Of a DNA stretch of 64,000 bases, positions 1 through 8,130 are shown piece by piece. Source of the stretch: Bradyrhizobium canariense (GTDB taxonomy: Bacteria > Pseudomonadota > Alphaproteobacteria > Rhizobiales > Xanthobacteraceae). The notes beneath the pieces are model-generated. The model saw nothing but the letters and a program-made list of their open reading frames with translations, was not told the DNA's origin and made no database searches. The stretch lies in NCBI RefSeq assembly GCF_019402665.1, contig NZ_VSST01000039.1:59949-123948 (forward strand), given 5' to 3'. How positions within the stretch are numbered: position 1 is the stretch's first letter; each line of letters opens with the position of its first letter. Position numbers and translations under genes: made by a program.

Positions 1-493
1 TGCCCATCAGCCGCATCGCCTGACGCGTGGCGGTGCGCACGGCGGGTGCGCCCAGCCGCTTCACGAGACGGCCGATGGTGCCGTCGGGGGTCTCGCCGGG
101 CTGGATCACCCGGGCCGACAGGCCGAGTGCCCAGGCCGAGGCGTTGACCAGGAAGGCGGTGGACTTGGTCTCGTGGTGGATGAAGTCGCCCTCGCCGAGC
201 TTGTCCTCGATGAACTGGTCGGCAGTGCGCGCGTCCGGCACGCGCAGCAGCGCCTCGGCCAGCACCATCAAAGCAAGCCCCTCCTTGGTCGAGAGCGCGA
301 ACTCCCGCAGCATGTCCTCGACTCCACCGAGCCGGTCGTCGCGCTTGCGGATGGCTTCGATCAGCCGTGTCGCGGTGCGATCGATCCTCGCCTCCTGCGG
401 CGGGCCGAGATGCGCAGACGGCAAAAGGCGCGCGGCGATATCGGCATCATCGGGCGCGTAGGCGGCGGAGAAGAGAGGCGGAATGTTCGGCAT
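1..493 (-). CDS. putA: Bifunctional proline dehydrogenase/P5C dehydrogenase PutA, N-terminal part
   Basis: The first about 164 residues of a protein that runs off the left edge. The start MPNIPPLFSA and the segments STKEGLALMVLAEALLRVPD, FIEDKLGEGDF and STAFLVNASAWALGL match the N-terminal arm of long bifunctional PutA proteins, which oxidise proline to glutamate in two steps on a peripheral-membrane flavoenzyme. The two catalytic domains lie outside the window. The divergent Lrp-family gene starting at 608 is the usual regulator partner, which supports the call. A domain-level check is impossible here because only the arm is present. Confidence 0.9.
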   Translation of the reverse strand, partial: MPNIPPLFSAAYAPDDADIAARLLPSAHLGPPQEARIDRTATRLIEAIRKRDDRLGGVEDMLREFALSTKEGLALMVLAEALLRVPDARTADQFIEDKLGEGDFIHHETKSTAFLVNASAWALGLSARVIQPGETPDGTIGRLVKRLGAPAVRTATRQAMRLMG

Positions 494-607
494 GGCGTGT
501 CCTGTGGCTTCAATCCAGGATAATGCCCGCAATACCTTAGCTCGATAGACAATTTAGCTGATTTGGCTTAGGAAATGAAGCCTCATAGCCATTTGGCCTC
601 ATAAAGT
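494..607. promoter_or_regulatory. putA-putR divergent promoter region
   Basis: This 114-bp AT-richer spacer separates two diverging genes. It holds several short related motifs (TTAGCTCGATAG, AATTTAGCTGATTT, and GCCTCATA twice near 574 and 597), the kind of degenerate AT-rich palindromes bound by Lrp/AsnC regulators. By analogy PutR would bind here, activating putA with proline and repressing itself. No promoter boxes can be assigned with confidence. Confidence 0.45.
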
Positions 608-1069
608 ATGGAATTAGATCGAACCGACCGGAAAATCCTCTCGATTTTGCAGCAGGACGGGCGAATCGCCAATGTCGAGCTCGCGGAACGCATCGGGCTA
701 TCGCCCACCTCGATCGGCGAACGGCTGAAGCGTTTGCAGCGAGAGGGCTTTATCGAGGGCTATGGCGCGCGGCTCAACCCGCACCGGCTCGGCCTCGGGC
801 TCCTGGTGTTCGTCGAAGTGCTGCTCGACAAGACCACGCCCGACAATTTCGAGCGTTTTGCCCGCGCGGTGAAGCTCGCGCCCGAGGTGCTGGAGTGTCA
901 CATGGTTGCCGGCGGCTTCGACTATCTTGTGAAGGCGCGGCTGGCAGACATGACCGCGTATCGGCGCTTCCTCGGCGAGACCTTGCTGTCGATGCCCGGC
1001 GTGCGCGAAACGCGAACCTATGCGGTGATGGAAGAGATCAAGCGCGACGCACCGTTGCCGGTGGACTAA
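608..1069 (+). CDS. putR: Lrp/AsnC-family transcriptional regulator PutR
   Basis: 153 residues, the standard Lrp/AsnC length. Residues 1-60 form the HTH (LDRTDRKILSILQQDGRI, then LAERIGLSPTSIGERLKRLQ) and residues about 70-145 the RAM ligand-binding domain, with a typical VLECHMVAGGFDYLVKAR stretch. Divergent orientation to putA and family precedent in alphaproteobacteria point to proline-responsive control of putA. The ATG at 608 is the first start and gives the full HTH. Confidence 0.88.
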   Translation: MELDRTDRKILSILQQDGRIANVELAERIGLSPTSIGERLKRLQREGFIEGYGARLNPHRLGLGLLVFVEVLLDKTTPDNFERFARAVKLAPEVLECHMVAGGFDYLVKARLADMTAYRRFLGETLLSMPGVRETRTYAVMEEIKRDAPLPVD

Positions 1070-1200
1070 CGAAGTGCCGTCGCGATTGTCATTGCTGTGG
1101 CGTCGAACGGGCGGTCTTCGCGGGACAAATAGTTCTCCGTGTGCAATCGCAACGCCTGTCGTCGAATGCACTGACCGTCTTCTGAAATTTCTTGGCCCGG

Positions 1201-1220
1201 CTCCCGGATCGATCCGGGAG
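1201..1220. terminator. Perfect 20-bp palindrome between convergent genes
   Basis: CTCCCGGATCGATCCGGGAG is a perfect inverted repeat lying between the ends of putR (+) and the cold-shock gene (-). Position and GC-rich stem fit a shared bidirectional terminator, but no run of T follows on either side, so termination is inferred. Confidence 0.45.
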
Positions 1221-1239
1221 TTAGCAACAGCCGGCGGGC

Positions 1240-1440
1240 TTATACTTTGAGGTTCTCTGCGGAGCTTTTGCCTCGGTTTGCGATCTCTTCATATTCCACC
1301 GTCTGTCCTTCGTTCAGGGACGACAGACCGGCTTTCTGCACTGCCGAGATATGCACGAACACATCCTTGCCGCCCGACGCAGGCTGGATAAATCCATAAC
1401 CCTTCGTCGGGTTGAACCACTTGACCGTACCTTTAGCCAT
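1240..1440 (-). CDS. Cold-shock protein, CspA family
   Basis: A 66-residue single OB-fold RNA chaperone. The RNP1 and RNP2 motifs are clear (KGYGFIQP and DVFVHISAV), as is the opening MAKGTVKWFNPTKGYGF. The ATG at 1440 is chosen because it gives the canonical CspA start; the frame stays open upstream but the extra residues have no family counterpart. Such proteins melt RNA secondary structure under cold or stress. Rhizobiales carry many paralogues, so no specific cspX name is given. Confidence 0.95.
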   Translation of the reverse strand: MAKGTVKWFNPTKGYGFIQPASGGKDVFVHISAVQKAGLSSLNEGQTVEYEEIANRGKSSAENLKV

Positions 1441-1648
1441 CACGACTTCTCCGCGGGTCTTCCTCCGAGATCGCGAACCGCCAGTCCCCGCCAACCGGCC
1501 GGTTCGGTCCTAATACGATACGCGGAATGTGGCTGGCTTGGTAGCTCAAACCACATCCGCCTTTCGCCGAATTCCGCTCAACTTCGCGGCGGTTTTGCCG
1601 GATTTGCCCGTTTCGCGGTCACTTGGTCCGCGCGCCGCGCGCCATCCG

Positions 1649-1957
1649 TCAATAAGTCGCGGCCAGATAATCGACGATCTTGCCGACATCGGCATCGTCG
1701 ATCGGGGCGCCATAGACCTTCATCATCTTGGTCACCTCGGCCTGCCAGAAAGCTTTCTTGTCCTTCATCGGCGGCTGCGTGTTGATGTAGTCGGCGGAGT
1801 GGCAGGCGCTGCAATTGCCCTGCACGACTTCGAGATTGGGGCCTGGCTTGAACGCCGCGACCTCATCGGGGGTCTTGTAGTTGACCGGTGCTGCAAGTGC
1901 CGAACCCACCACGGCGGCGAGGGCGAGCGTGATGGCGAGGAAAACGGTGCGCTGCAT
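1649..1957 (-). CDS. sorB: Sulfite dehydrogenase cytochrome c subunit (SorB-like)
   Basis: 102 residues with an N-terminal signal peptide (MQRTVFLAITLALAAVVG, cleaved near SALA-AP) and one heme c site, CSACH, around residue 49. MMKVYGAP near residue 79 may supply the distal Met ligand. It lies 11 bp after the molybdenum subunit, the known SorAB arrangement, in which SorB takes electrons from sulfite oxidation in the periplasm. Two ATGs compete: GAGGGG sits 7 nt before 1957 but only 1 nt before 1963, so 1957 is preferred. Confidence 0.87.
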   Translation of the reverse strand: MQRTVFLAITLALAAVVGSALAAPVNYKTPDEVAAFKPGPNLEVVQGNCSACHSADYINTQPPMKDKKAFWQAEVTKMMKVYGAPIDDADVGKIVDYLAATY

Positions 1958-1968
1958 GATCATTCCCC

Positions 1969-3168
1969 TCAAGCCACGGTGACGCGGACGGTTTCGACGA
2001 CGTTGCGCAAGTAACCCGCCGGATTCCAGCGCGGCGTATCCGGCTGGGTTTCGCCGCCATTGCCGGTGGCGCGCACCTTGAGCTCGTGAGAGCCCGCCGC
2101 GAGCTTCACCGGCAGCGTCCATTCACGGAACGAGTATTTGCCAAGGTCCTTGCCGAGCTTGGCGTTGGTCCAGGTCTTGCCGCCGTCGGTGGAGACCGCG
2201 ACCTCCTTGATACCCTTGCCGCCGTCGAAGGCGATGCCGCGCAGCGTCGTGCCGCCTGCTTTCAGCTTGGCGCCGTCGGGGACGCTGGTGATGAAGGAAC
2301 GGATCGTGAAGCGGTTGATCGGGATCGTCGCCTTCGGCGCGGTGCCCGGCTCGACCGCATTGTTCGGGGTGTCCGGAATGCGATAGGCCGACTTCATCCA
2401 GAAGCCGTCATAGACATTGTCGACGACGGTGATCTCGTTGACGTGCTTGACCCAGTAGGTGCCGAAATAGCCGGGCACGATCAGGCGCAGCGGAAAGCCG
2501 TTGAGGAACGGCAGGTCCTCGCCGTTCATGCCATAGGCCAGCATCACCTCGCCGTCGTTGGCGTGATCGATATCGAGCGCCTTGACGAAATCGGGCGTCT
2601 TGTCGCTGACCGGACCGTCCATGCCGTTGAAGGTGACCTGCTTGGCGCCGCTCTGCACGCCCGCCATCGCCAGCACCGCCTTCAGCGGCACGCCGCGCCA
2701 TCGCGCATTGCCCATCGCCCCGTTGGCGAGCTGGCCGCCGGCGACGCGCGGATCCAGGAAGCCGCGGCTGTTGCCGGAGCACTGGTTGACGGCGACGATC
2801 TCGGTCGCCTTCATCTTCCGGATGTCCTTCAGCGACAGCTTGAGCGGCTTGTCGACCTTGCCCTTGACCTCGAGCGTGAACTTGTCGGGGTCGAGATTGT
2901 AGGGCAGGTCGGAAAGGTGATAGCGCACGAAGAACGCGTTATTCGGCGTGATCGGGCCGTCGTTGAAGACCGCGAACGGCGTCTCGAGCTGCGGCGGGCG
3001 GCTGGTTAGGCCGATCATCGGCCGCTTCTGCGGATATTTCACCAAGGGCCGTTCGCCATTGGCGAAGGGCAGGGTGACAGTGTCGAGTGCCAGCGCCTTG
3101 GCCGGGTTCAGTGCAGTCGCAACAGCGGCAAGGCCCGCTCCTTTGAGCAGGTCGCGTCGATCGAACAT
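1969..3168 (-). CDS. sorA: Sulfite dehydrogenase molybdopterin subunit (SorA-like)
   Basis: 399 residues. The N-terminus MFDRRDLLKGAGLAAVATAL is a Tat-type leader, so the folded enzyme is exported with its Mo cofactor. The single Mo-ligating cysteine is C130 in NQCSGNSRGF, and the C-terminal third is the Ig-like dimerisation domain (VSTDGGKTWTNAKLG). Family function is oxidation of sulfite to sulfate, with electrons passed to SorB encoded just downstream. MsrP-like enzymes share the fold, but the adjacent cytochrome favours SorA. Confidence 0.9.
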   Translation of the reverse strand: MFDRRDLLKGAGLAAVATALNPAKALALDTVTLPFANGERPLVKYPQKRPMIGLTSRPPQLETPFAVFNDGPITPNNAFFVRYHLSDLPYNLDPDKFTLEVKGKVDKPLKLSLKDIRKMKATEIVAVNQCSGNSRGFLDPRVAGGQLANGAMGNARWRGVPLKAVLAMAGVQSGAKQVTFNGMDGPVSDKTPDFVKALDIDHANDGEVMLAYGMNGEDLPFLNGFPLRLIVPGYFGTYWVKHVNEITVVDNVYDGFWMKSAYRIPDTPNNAVEPGTAPKATIPINRFTIRSFITSVPDGAKLKAGGTTLRGIAFDGGKGIKEVAVSTDGGKTWTNAKLGKDLGKYSFREWTLPVKLAAGSHELKVRATGNGGETQPDTPRWNPAGYLRNVVETVRVTVA

Positions 3169-3356
3169 GTGGTCTCCTCCCGGAGCTTTTCGTTGATCGC
3201 GGTCATCACCGCAATCTCGCGCTCATGTGTCGCAACGACTCAGTTGAAGTCAATTCGTGCTTTCGCAGCAGGCCCATGCCGTTGCGTTGCAGCAAGCCGG
3301 TGTTACGCCGCGATGTTTTTCGTTGGATAACTCGATCTCGACGCAGGCTCGGTGCA

Positions 3357-3476
3357 CCTCGCCCGCTTGCGGGAGAGGTCGCGCCGAAGGCGCGGGTGAG
3401 GGTTCTCTCCTCTGGGGATTGTCCCTGTGCGGAGACACCCTCTCCCCAACCCTCTCCCGCAAGCGGGAGAGGGAGA
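3357..3476. repeat. Long palindromic intergenic repeat, family C (copy 1)
   Basis: Outer arms contain CCGCTTGCGGGAGAGG and CCTCTCCCGCAAGCGGGAG, with inner GGTGAGGG/CACCCTCTCC. Related copies lie at 19007-19150 and, interrupted by an IS, at 24601-24735 plus 25861-25875. It fills most of the 328-bp gap between sorA and the cyclase gene; nothing else is evident there. Confidence 0.8.
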
Positions 3477-3496
3477 GCACCGCCTTCGTGGCTGCC

Positions 3497-5230
3497 TCAC
3501 GCCGCGACGCGTTCGCCGTGGTCAACGAGCGCCGACAGCTCCCTGGCGTCCGCGACGACGCGCACGGCCATGGGTTCGTCGCGGCCGCGGATCGCGACCT
3601 CCTGCTGCGGCAGCGCATCGTCGGCAAGGCCGGCGGTGCGGCGGACTTCCTCTGAGACGATCGCTTCGCAGGCCAGCGTCTTGGTCATGTCCTGGAGGCG
3701 GGCTGCGACGTTGACGGCATCGCCCAGCGCTGTGAAGACGATGTGATCGCGATAGCCGATGTCGCCGATGATGACTTCGCCGCCGTGGATGCCGATGCCG
3801 AAGCGGATCGGCTGGCGCAGATCATGGCTCAGGAGCTCGTTGAGCTCGTCGATATGCGTGGCAATGCCGGCGGCGGCCTTCAGCGCCTGCCGGCAGGCTT
3901 CTTGCGGCTCGGCGCTCAGTCCGAACAGTGCCAGCATGCCGTCGCCGACGAACTGGTTCGGCTGGCCGCCATTCTCGATCACGGCCTGCGAGACGGCGCC
4001 GAGGAAGCGGTTGACGATGAACACGGTGTCGAACGGCAGCCGCTTCTCGGCCAGCTGCGTCGAGCCGCGCATGTCCACGAACAGGCTGACGAGATAGCGC
4101 TCCTGGCCGATTCTGGCGGGCGCCGAGGCCTGCGCGCTCGCCGACAGGGTATGCGCGGTGAAGAGCTGGAAGAAGGAAAGATCCGACGTCGGCCGCAGCT
4201 GGCAGGCGAGCCTGATCGAGGGATCGCTGGTGCCGACACGGGTGAGCACGAATGCCTCGCGCTGCGACGGCTCGGGCAGGGCGCCATGATCGCCGATGAT
4301 GCGGATGCGGCAGGTCGAGCAGCGGGCGCGGCCGCCGCAGACGCTGGCATGCGGCACATTGTGGCGCAGGCTCGCTTCCAGCACGGAGAGGCCTTTTGGC
4401 ACCCGCACTGTCTTGCCGTTGCCGTAGGACAGCGCGATCATGCCGCCGCGCCGTTCGCGCAGGGCGCGCACGCCGCGCGCCAGCAGCGCCAAAGCGAGCA
4501 GTCCGAGATAACCGGCGGTGAGGCCACCGGTGATGCGGTCGAGCGTCGCTGCCTCGGCCGTCGTGCCGACCTGGCTGCGCGTGAGATTGTGCGTCCGCCA
4601 TTCCCCGTCGTCGGCCTCGACCTCGACGCTGCGGCCACCTTGGTAGACACCCAGCAGCGACAGCGTCGGGATCAGCACAGCAGCCGCGAGCAGATAGGGG
4701 GCCGCGCGCGTGAAGAACGGTTTGAGGCGAAGCCAGAAATAGATGCCGATGCAGCCGTGCACCCAGGCGATGAGAAGCAGGACCGTCATGGTCCAGATAC
4801 GGTTCGACGCGACGAAGAACAGATAGAGTTCCTGCGGATAGAGTTTTTGGTGTCCGTAAAGCGTCTGGCCGAGCCGCACCCCGATCACATGCGCCATGAC
4901 CAGCGCGGGGATGCTCAAGCCCAGCACGAGCTGCAGCGGCTCGACCGTCCGCCAGCGGAACTGCCGGCGCTGATACAACGCGTAGATGCCGAGCCCCATA
5001 TGCGTGAGCGCCGCCGTGTAGAACGTGATCGCAACCGGCAGGAACTGCCAGAACAGCGTGTGGTAGTAGACCCCGATCTCCATGGCATCGACCGAGATGT
5101 TGCCGAGCGCATGGTTGAGGAAATGGCTGATGACATAGGCGAACAGGATCACGCCGCAAACCAGCCGCACCTGGCGCAAGCTGACGGCGCGGGAAAGCTC
5201 GGAAAATCGTGAGGATGCGGTTGCGGCCAT
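3497..5230 (-). CDS. Membrane adenylate/guanylate cyclase with [2Fe-2S] ferredoxin domain
   Basis: 577 residues in three parts. Residues 20-255 hold about six membrane helices with paired histidines (SHFLNH, AHVIG, WVHG) resembling a cytochrome-b-like heme module. Residues 265-350 form a ferredoxin domain with C298, C304, C307 and C343 (CGGRARCSTC, LACQL), the Cx5Cx2C adrenodoxin-type spacing. Residues 376-520 form a class III cyclase domain with metal aspartates in FVDMRGST and QFVGDGMLALFG. The natural reading is that redox state controls cyclic nucleotide synthesis. It stands alone after a palindromic repeat. Which nucleotide it makes cannot be told. Confidence 0.85.
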   Translation of the reverse strand: MAATASSRFSELSRAVSLRQVRLVCGVILFAYVISHFLNHALGNISVDAMEIGVYYHTLFWQFLPVAITFYTAALTHMGLGIYALYQRRQFRWRTVEPLQLVLGLSIPALVMAHVIGVRLGQTLYGHQKLYPQELYLFFVASNRIWTMTVLLLIAWVHGCIGIYFWLRLKPFFTRAAPYLLAAAVLIPTLSLLGVYQGGRSVEVEADDGEWRTHNLTRSQVGTTAEAATLDRITGGLTAGYLGLLALALLARGVRALRERRGGMIALSYGNGKTVRVPKGLSVLEASLRHNVPHASVCGGRARCSTCRIRIIGDHGALPEPSQREAFVLTRVGTSDPSIRLACQLRPTSDLSFFQLFTAHTLSASAQASAPARIGQERYLVSLFVDMRGSTQLAEKRLPFDTVFIVNRFLGAVSQAVIENGGQPNQFVGDGMLALFGLSAEPQEACRQALKAAAGIATHIDELNELLSHDLRQPIRFGIGIHGGEVIIGDIGYRDHIVFTALGDAVNVAARLQDMTKTLACEAIVSEEVRRTAGLADDALPQQEVAIRGRDEPMAVRVVADARELSALVDHGERVAA

Positions 5231-5330
5231 GATTCTGTTGTATCAGTTCATGAAGGAGAACAGCCAGCGCCGCGTTTAATTCCGGGGGTGGACAGCTTGC
5301 GGGATCACATCCGCGGTAGGGTGACGAAAT

Positions 5331-5412
5331 CGTAGGGTGGGCAAAGGCGCCTTGGCGCCGTGCCCACCAATCGGCACTTATGGTGGGCACGTTGCGCTTT
5401 GCCCACCCTACG
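5331..5412. repeat. Palindromic intergenic repeat, family D
   Basis: Arms CGTAGGGTGGGCAAAGGCGC and GCGCTTTGCCCACCCTACG flank an inner GGTGGGCAC pair, giving one large cruciform-capable unit. It lies in the 274-bp gap upstream of the glycosyltransferase gene; translating through it gives non-family residues, which argues for a downstream start. Confidence 0.8.
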
Positions 5413-5504
5413 GTTTCCGCGTCGGGGCTGGGATCGCGACAGCGCAACAGGCCGATCCACCCCCAACATTGACTCCCCCTCCCAGGTTGGCGAAAAGCGC
5501 CGCC

Positions 5505-7193
5505 GTGACGACAGCTCCTGACATCACGAAGCCCCCCGCCGGCGCGGCGCGCCGGCCGCTCGTCATGGCCGCGGCGATCATCGCGGCGATGACGCTGCTG
5601 CGCATCGTCTACGCCTCGGCCATCGAGCTGCGCACGGACGAGGCCTATTACTGGACCTGGTCGCAGGAGACCGCGCTCAGCTTCCTCGATCATCCCCCCG
5701 GTATCGCCTGGCTGATCCGGTTCGGCACCGCGATCTTCGGCGACACCACGCTCGGTGTGCGCTTTGGCGGTATCGTCGCGATGCTGGTGACGCAGCTTCT
5801 GCTCGCCGATATCGTCCGTCGCCTCACCCATGACGTGCGCGCCGTCGTGCTTGCGGTGCTGATGCCGGAGGCCGCGCTTTATTACGGCCTGCTGATGGCC
5901 AAGGTCGCGCCCGATGTCGCCATGATCCCGTTTGCGGTGGCGATGATGTGGTCCCTGGTGCGGCTTGCGCAGGGCGGCGACGGCCGCTGGTGGCTTGCGG
6001 CCGGCCTGTTCGCCGGGCTGGCGATGCTGTCGAAATTCACCGTGATCATGTTCGCGCCGGCGGTTGCCGCCTTTCTGCTGGTGCCGGATTGGCGCTGGCG
6101 CTGGCTGCGCAGCCCCTATCCGTATCTCGCGGTCCTGATCGCAATCGCAGTGTTCTCGCCCGTCCTGATCTGGAACGTGCAGCACGACTGGGCCGCGATC
6201 CGCTTCCAGGGCGTGCGCGCCACCACCAGCTATGGCATCTCGCTCCGCACCCTCGGCGATTACATCGGCCTGCAATTCGGACTGGTCGGCTTCGTCATGC
6301 TGCCGGTGGTGCTGACAGGAGTGGTGCTGACGGCGTGGCGCGGCTATCGCACGCGCGAGCCGGTCGCGATTCTGCTGTCGACCGCGGTCCTGGTGCCGTT
6401 TCTTTATTTTCTGACGAAATCCCTGACCCTCCGCGTCGGCGACACCTGGCCGATGTTCATGTGGCCGGTCGGTTTCGCCGCTGCCGCTATTAATCTCACC
6501 ATGCTGTCGCGCGAAGGAAGATCGGCGCGGATGATCAGATCGGCGCAGTTCTGGGCCAGCACAGCCGTGGTCTCGGGCATCGCTTTCGTCGTGATCGTGT
6601 TCCTCTATTACATCGCCGCGCCCTGGAATTTGCTCGGCAAGATCGATCCGATCGGTGCCGAGTCCGGCTACGAGCAGGTTGCCGCGCGCGCACAGGCTGC
6701 ATTGGACGAGACCGGCGCGACCTGGATCGCCACCACGGACTACCGCACCTATGCCATGATGCGCTGGCTGTTCAGGGGCCGTGTGCCCGTGATCGAAATC
6801 AACGAGCGCGGCCGCTTCCAGGATTTTCGCGATCCCGGCATGGATCGGATCAGAGGCCACGCCGGCATTTATGTTGGGCGCGAGCCAGACAACCGCTCGT
6901 CGCTGTGGGATTCGATCCCGGCCAAGCGCGAGCAACTCGGCCAGGTCGAGCGCCGCTGGCGCGGTCTCGTGATGGACAATTACGTGCTGGAGAAGCTCTC
7001 AGGCTGGACGCCGGAGCTGTCGCCGCCGACGAACTCGCCGCTGTTCCAGTGGCGCGTGCTGGCTTTCTTCTCCCCGCAAGCGTGGGACGGCAAACAGAAC
7101 GCTACTCCTCCTCATCCTTCTTCCGCAGCAGATCCGTCGCGAGATCCGACAGCTTCGGCGGCGGCAGTGCCGCGAACGGCAGCGGCCGTGTGA
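5505..7193 (+). CDS. Glycosyltransferase family 39 (PMT_2-type) membrane protein
   Basis: 562 residues from the GTG at 5505. The signature LRTDEAYYWTW near residue 40 and LDHPPGIAWLIRFG shortly after are the catalytic loop of ArnT/PMT-like transferases, which use polyprenyl-phosphate sugars at the periplasmic face. About ten hydrophobic segments follow to residue 430, then a soluble C-terminal domain. ATG 5337 would run through a repeat, so the GTG just after AGGTTGG is preferred. The 3' end overlaps the convergent DUF697 gene by 92 bp. The acceptor (lipid A, hopanoid or exopolysaccharide) is unknown. Confidence 0.82.
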   Translation: MTTAPDITKPPAGAARRPLVMAAAIIAAMTLLRIVYASAIELRTDEAYYWTWSQETALSFLDHPPGIAWLIRFGTAIFGDTTLGVRFGGIVAMLVTQLLLADIVRRLTHDVRAVVLAVLMPEAALYYGLLMAKVAPDVAMIPFAVAMMWSLVRLAQGGDGRWWLAAGLFAGLAMLSKFTVIMFAPAVAAFLLVPDWRWRWLRSPYPYLAVLIAIAVFSPVLIWNVQHDWAAIRFQGVRATTSYGISLRTLGDYIGLQFGLVGFVMLPVVLTGVVLTAWRGYRTREPVAILLSTAVLVPFLYFLTKSLTLRVGDTWPMFMWPVGFAAAAINLTMLSREGRSARMIRSAQFWASTAVVSGIAFVVIVFLYYIAAPWNLLGKIDPIGAESGYEQVAARAQAALDETGATWIATTDYRTYAMMRWLFRGRVPVIEINERGRFQDFRDPGMDRIRGHAGIYVGREPDNRSSLWDSIPAKREQLGQVERRWRGLVMDNYVLEKLSGWTPELSPPTNSPLFQWRVLAFFSPQAWDGKQNATPPHPSSAADPSRDPTASAAAVPRTAAAV

Positions 7194-8130
7194 CGTCGAT
7201 CGCGGCGAGGCCCAGCCGCGCCGTCAGCAATCCATTCAGCATGCCTTCGCCCAGCCGCTGCGATAGCTTCGCCGCGATGCCGTGGCCGAGCATCTGCTGC
7301 ACCAGGCTGTCGCTCGCCGCCATGCCGCCGGTGATGGCGAGATGGGCGACGACGTGGCGGAGCAGGCGGATCATGCCGAGTGCGCCGGGACGGCCGCCGT
7401 AGAGAAAAGCGAGCTGGCGGATCAATCTCAGCGAGGCCACGAACACGAACAACACGTCGATCAGCGCGCGGGGCGAAACCGCTGTCACGATCGAGACCTT
7501 TTGCGCGGCTGACGACACCAGCCGCCGCGCCTCAATGTCCAGCGGCGACATCAATTCGCGCTCGGCGAGCCGGATCATGTCGGCGCCGTCGATGATCTCG
7601 CCGGCATGGCTTTCCAGCGCGGCGCGGGCGCGCGCGAGCTGCGGGTTCTGGTGCGCGATCTTGAGCAGATCCTGCACGATGATACGGCTCTCCTTGCGGT
7701 CGTCGCTGGCAAGAACAGCGGCTGCACGCTGATGCAGCTTTTCGATCGTTGCCAACCGCGCCAGCCCGAACGCCTCGCGTCCGGTCACCACCGCGAGCGC
7801 AAGGGCGGTGACGGAGGCAAGCGCCAGTCCGACAAAGCCGAGGCTTTCGCTGCGCGCAAACAGATCCTCGATCAGACGGACGACGCCGAGCCCGACGCCG
7901 AGCAGAGTCAGCCCGGCGACGCCGGACCAGAACAGCGCGCCCCAGGGAAAGCCGCGTCGCGCCGGAAGCGACGATGCGATCGGCACCGGCAAGTTCGCCG
8001 GATCGGGCTCCGGCGTGATCTGGATGGTGGTGCGGCCGAGCCGGGTCGTCTCGTCGGCCTCGGTGACGACGACGCCGGGGTCGTCGAGCCGGAACGTCGC
8101 CGGCCGCCGTGGCTTCGATCGGTCGTTCAT
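7102..8130 (-). CDS. YcjF-like membrane protein, DUF697/TIGR01620 family
   Basis: 342 residues. Two hydrophobic segments (about 55-110) precede a helical DUF697 domain with the typical ISPRALIDVLFVF-like core (SPRALIDVLFVFVASLRLI). Its start overlaps the stop of the ycjX-like gene by 4 bp, so the two are translationally coupled. In many Proteobacteria YcjX and YcjF are paired and tied to envelope stress (the Psp regulon in enterobacteria); the molecular role is not established. Confidence 0.85.
   Translation of the reverse strand: MNDRSKPRRPATFRLDDPGVVVTEADETTRLGRTTIQITPEPDPANLPVPIASSLPARRGFPWGALFWSGVAGLTLLGVGLGVVRLIEDLFARSESLGFVGLALASVTALALAVVTGREAFGLARLATIEKLHQRAAAVLASDDRKESRIIVQDLLKIAHQNPQLARARAALESHAGEIIDGADMIRLAERELMSPLDIEARRLVSSAAQKVSIVTAVSPRALIDVLFVFVASLRLIRQLAFLYGGRPGALGMIRLLRHVVAHLAITGGMAASDSLVQQMLGHGIAAKLSQRLGEGMLNGLLTARLGLAAIDVTRPLPFAALPPPKLSDLATDLLRKKDEEE

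Noticed and set aside
5337..5504. Glycosyltransferase start at ATG 5337
   Set aside because: The extra residues are translated from a palindromic repeat and are not part of the family; GTG 5505 is better placed.
3822..6935. A 1037-codon minus-strand open frame
   Set aside because: It runs antisense to the glycosyltransferase and out of frame through the cyclase gene; composition is Arg/His/Gln/Gly-rich without family motifs, as expected for shadows in high-GC DNA.
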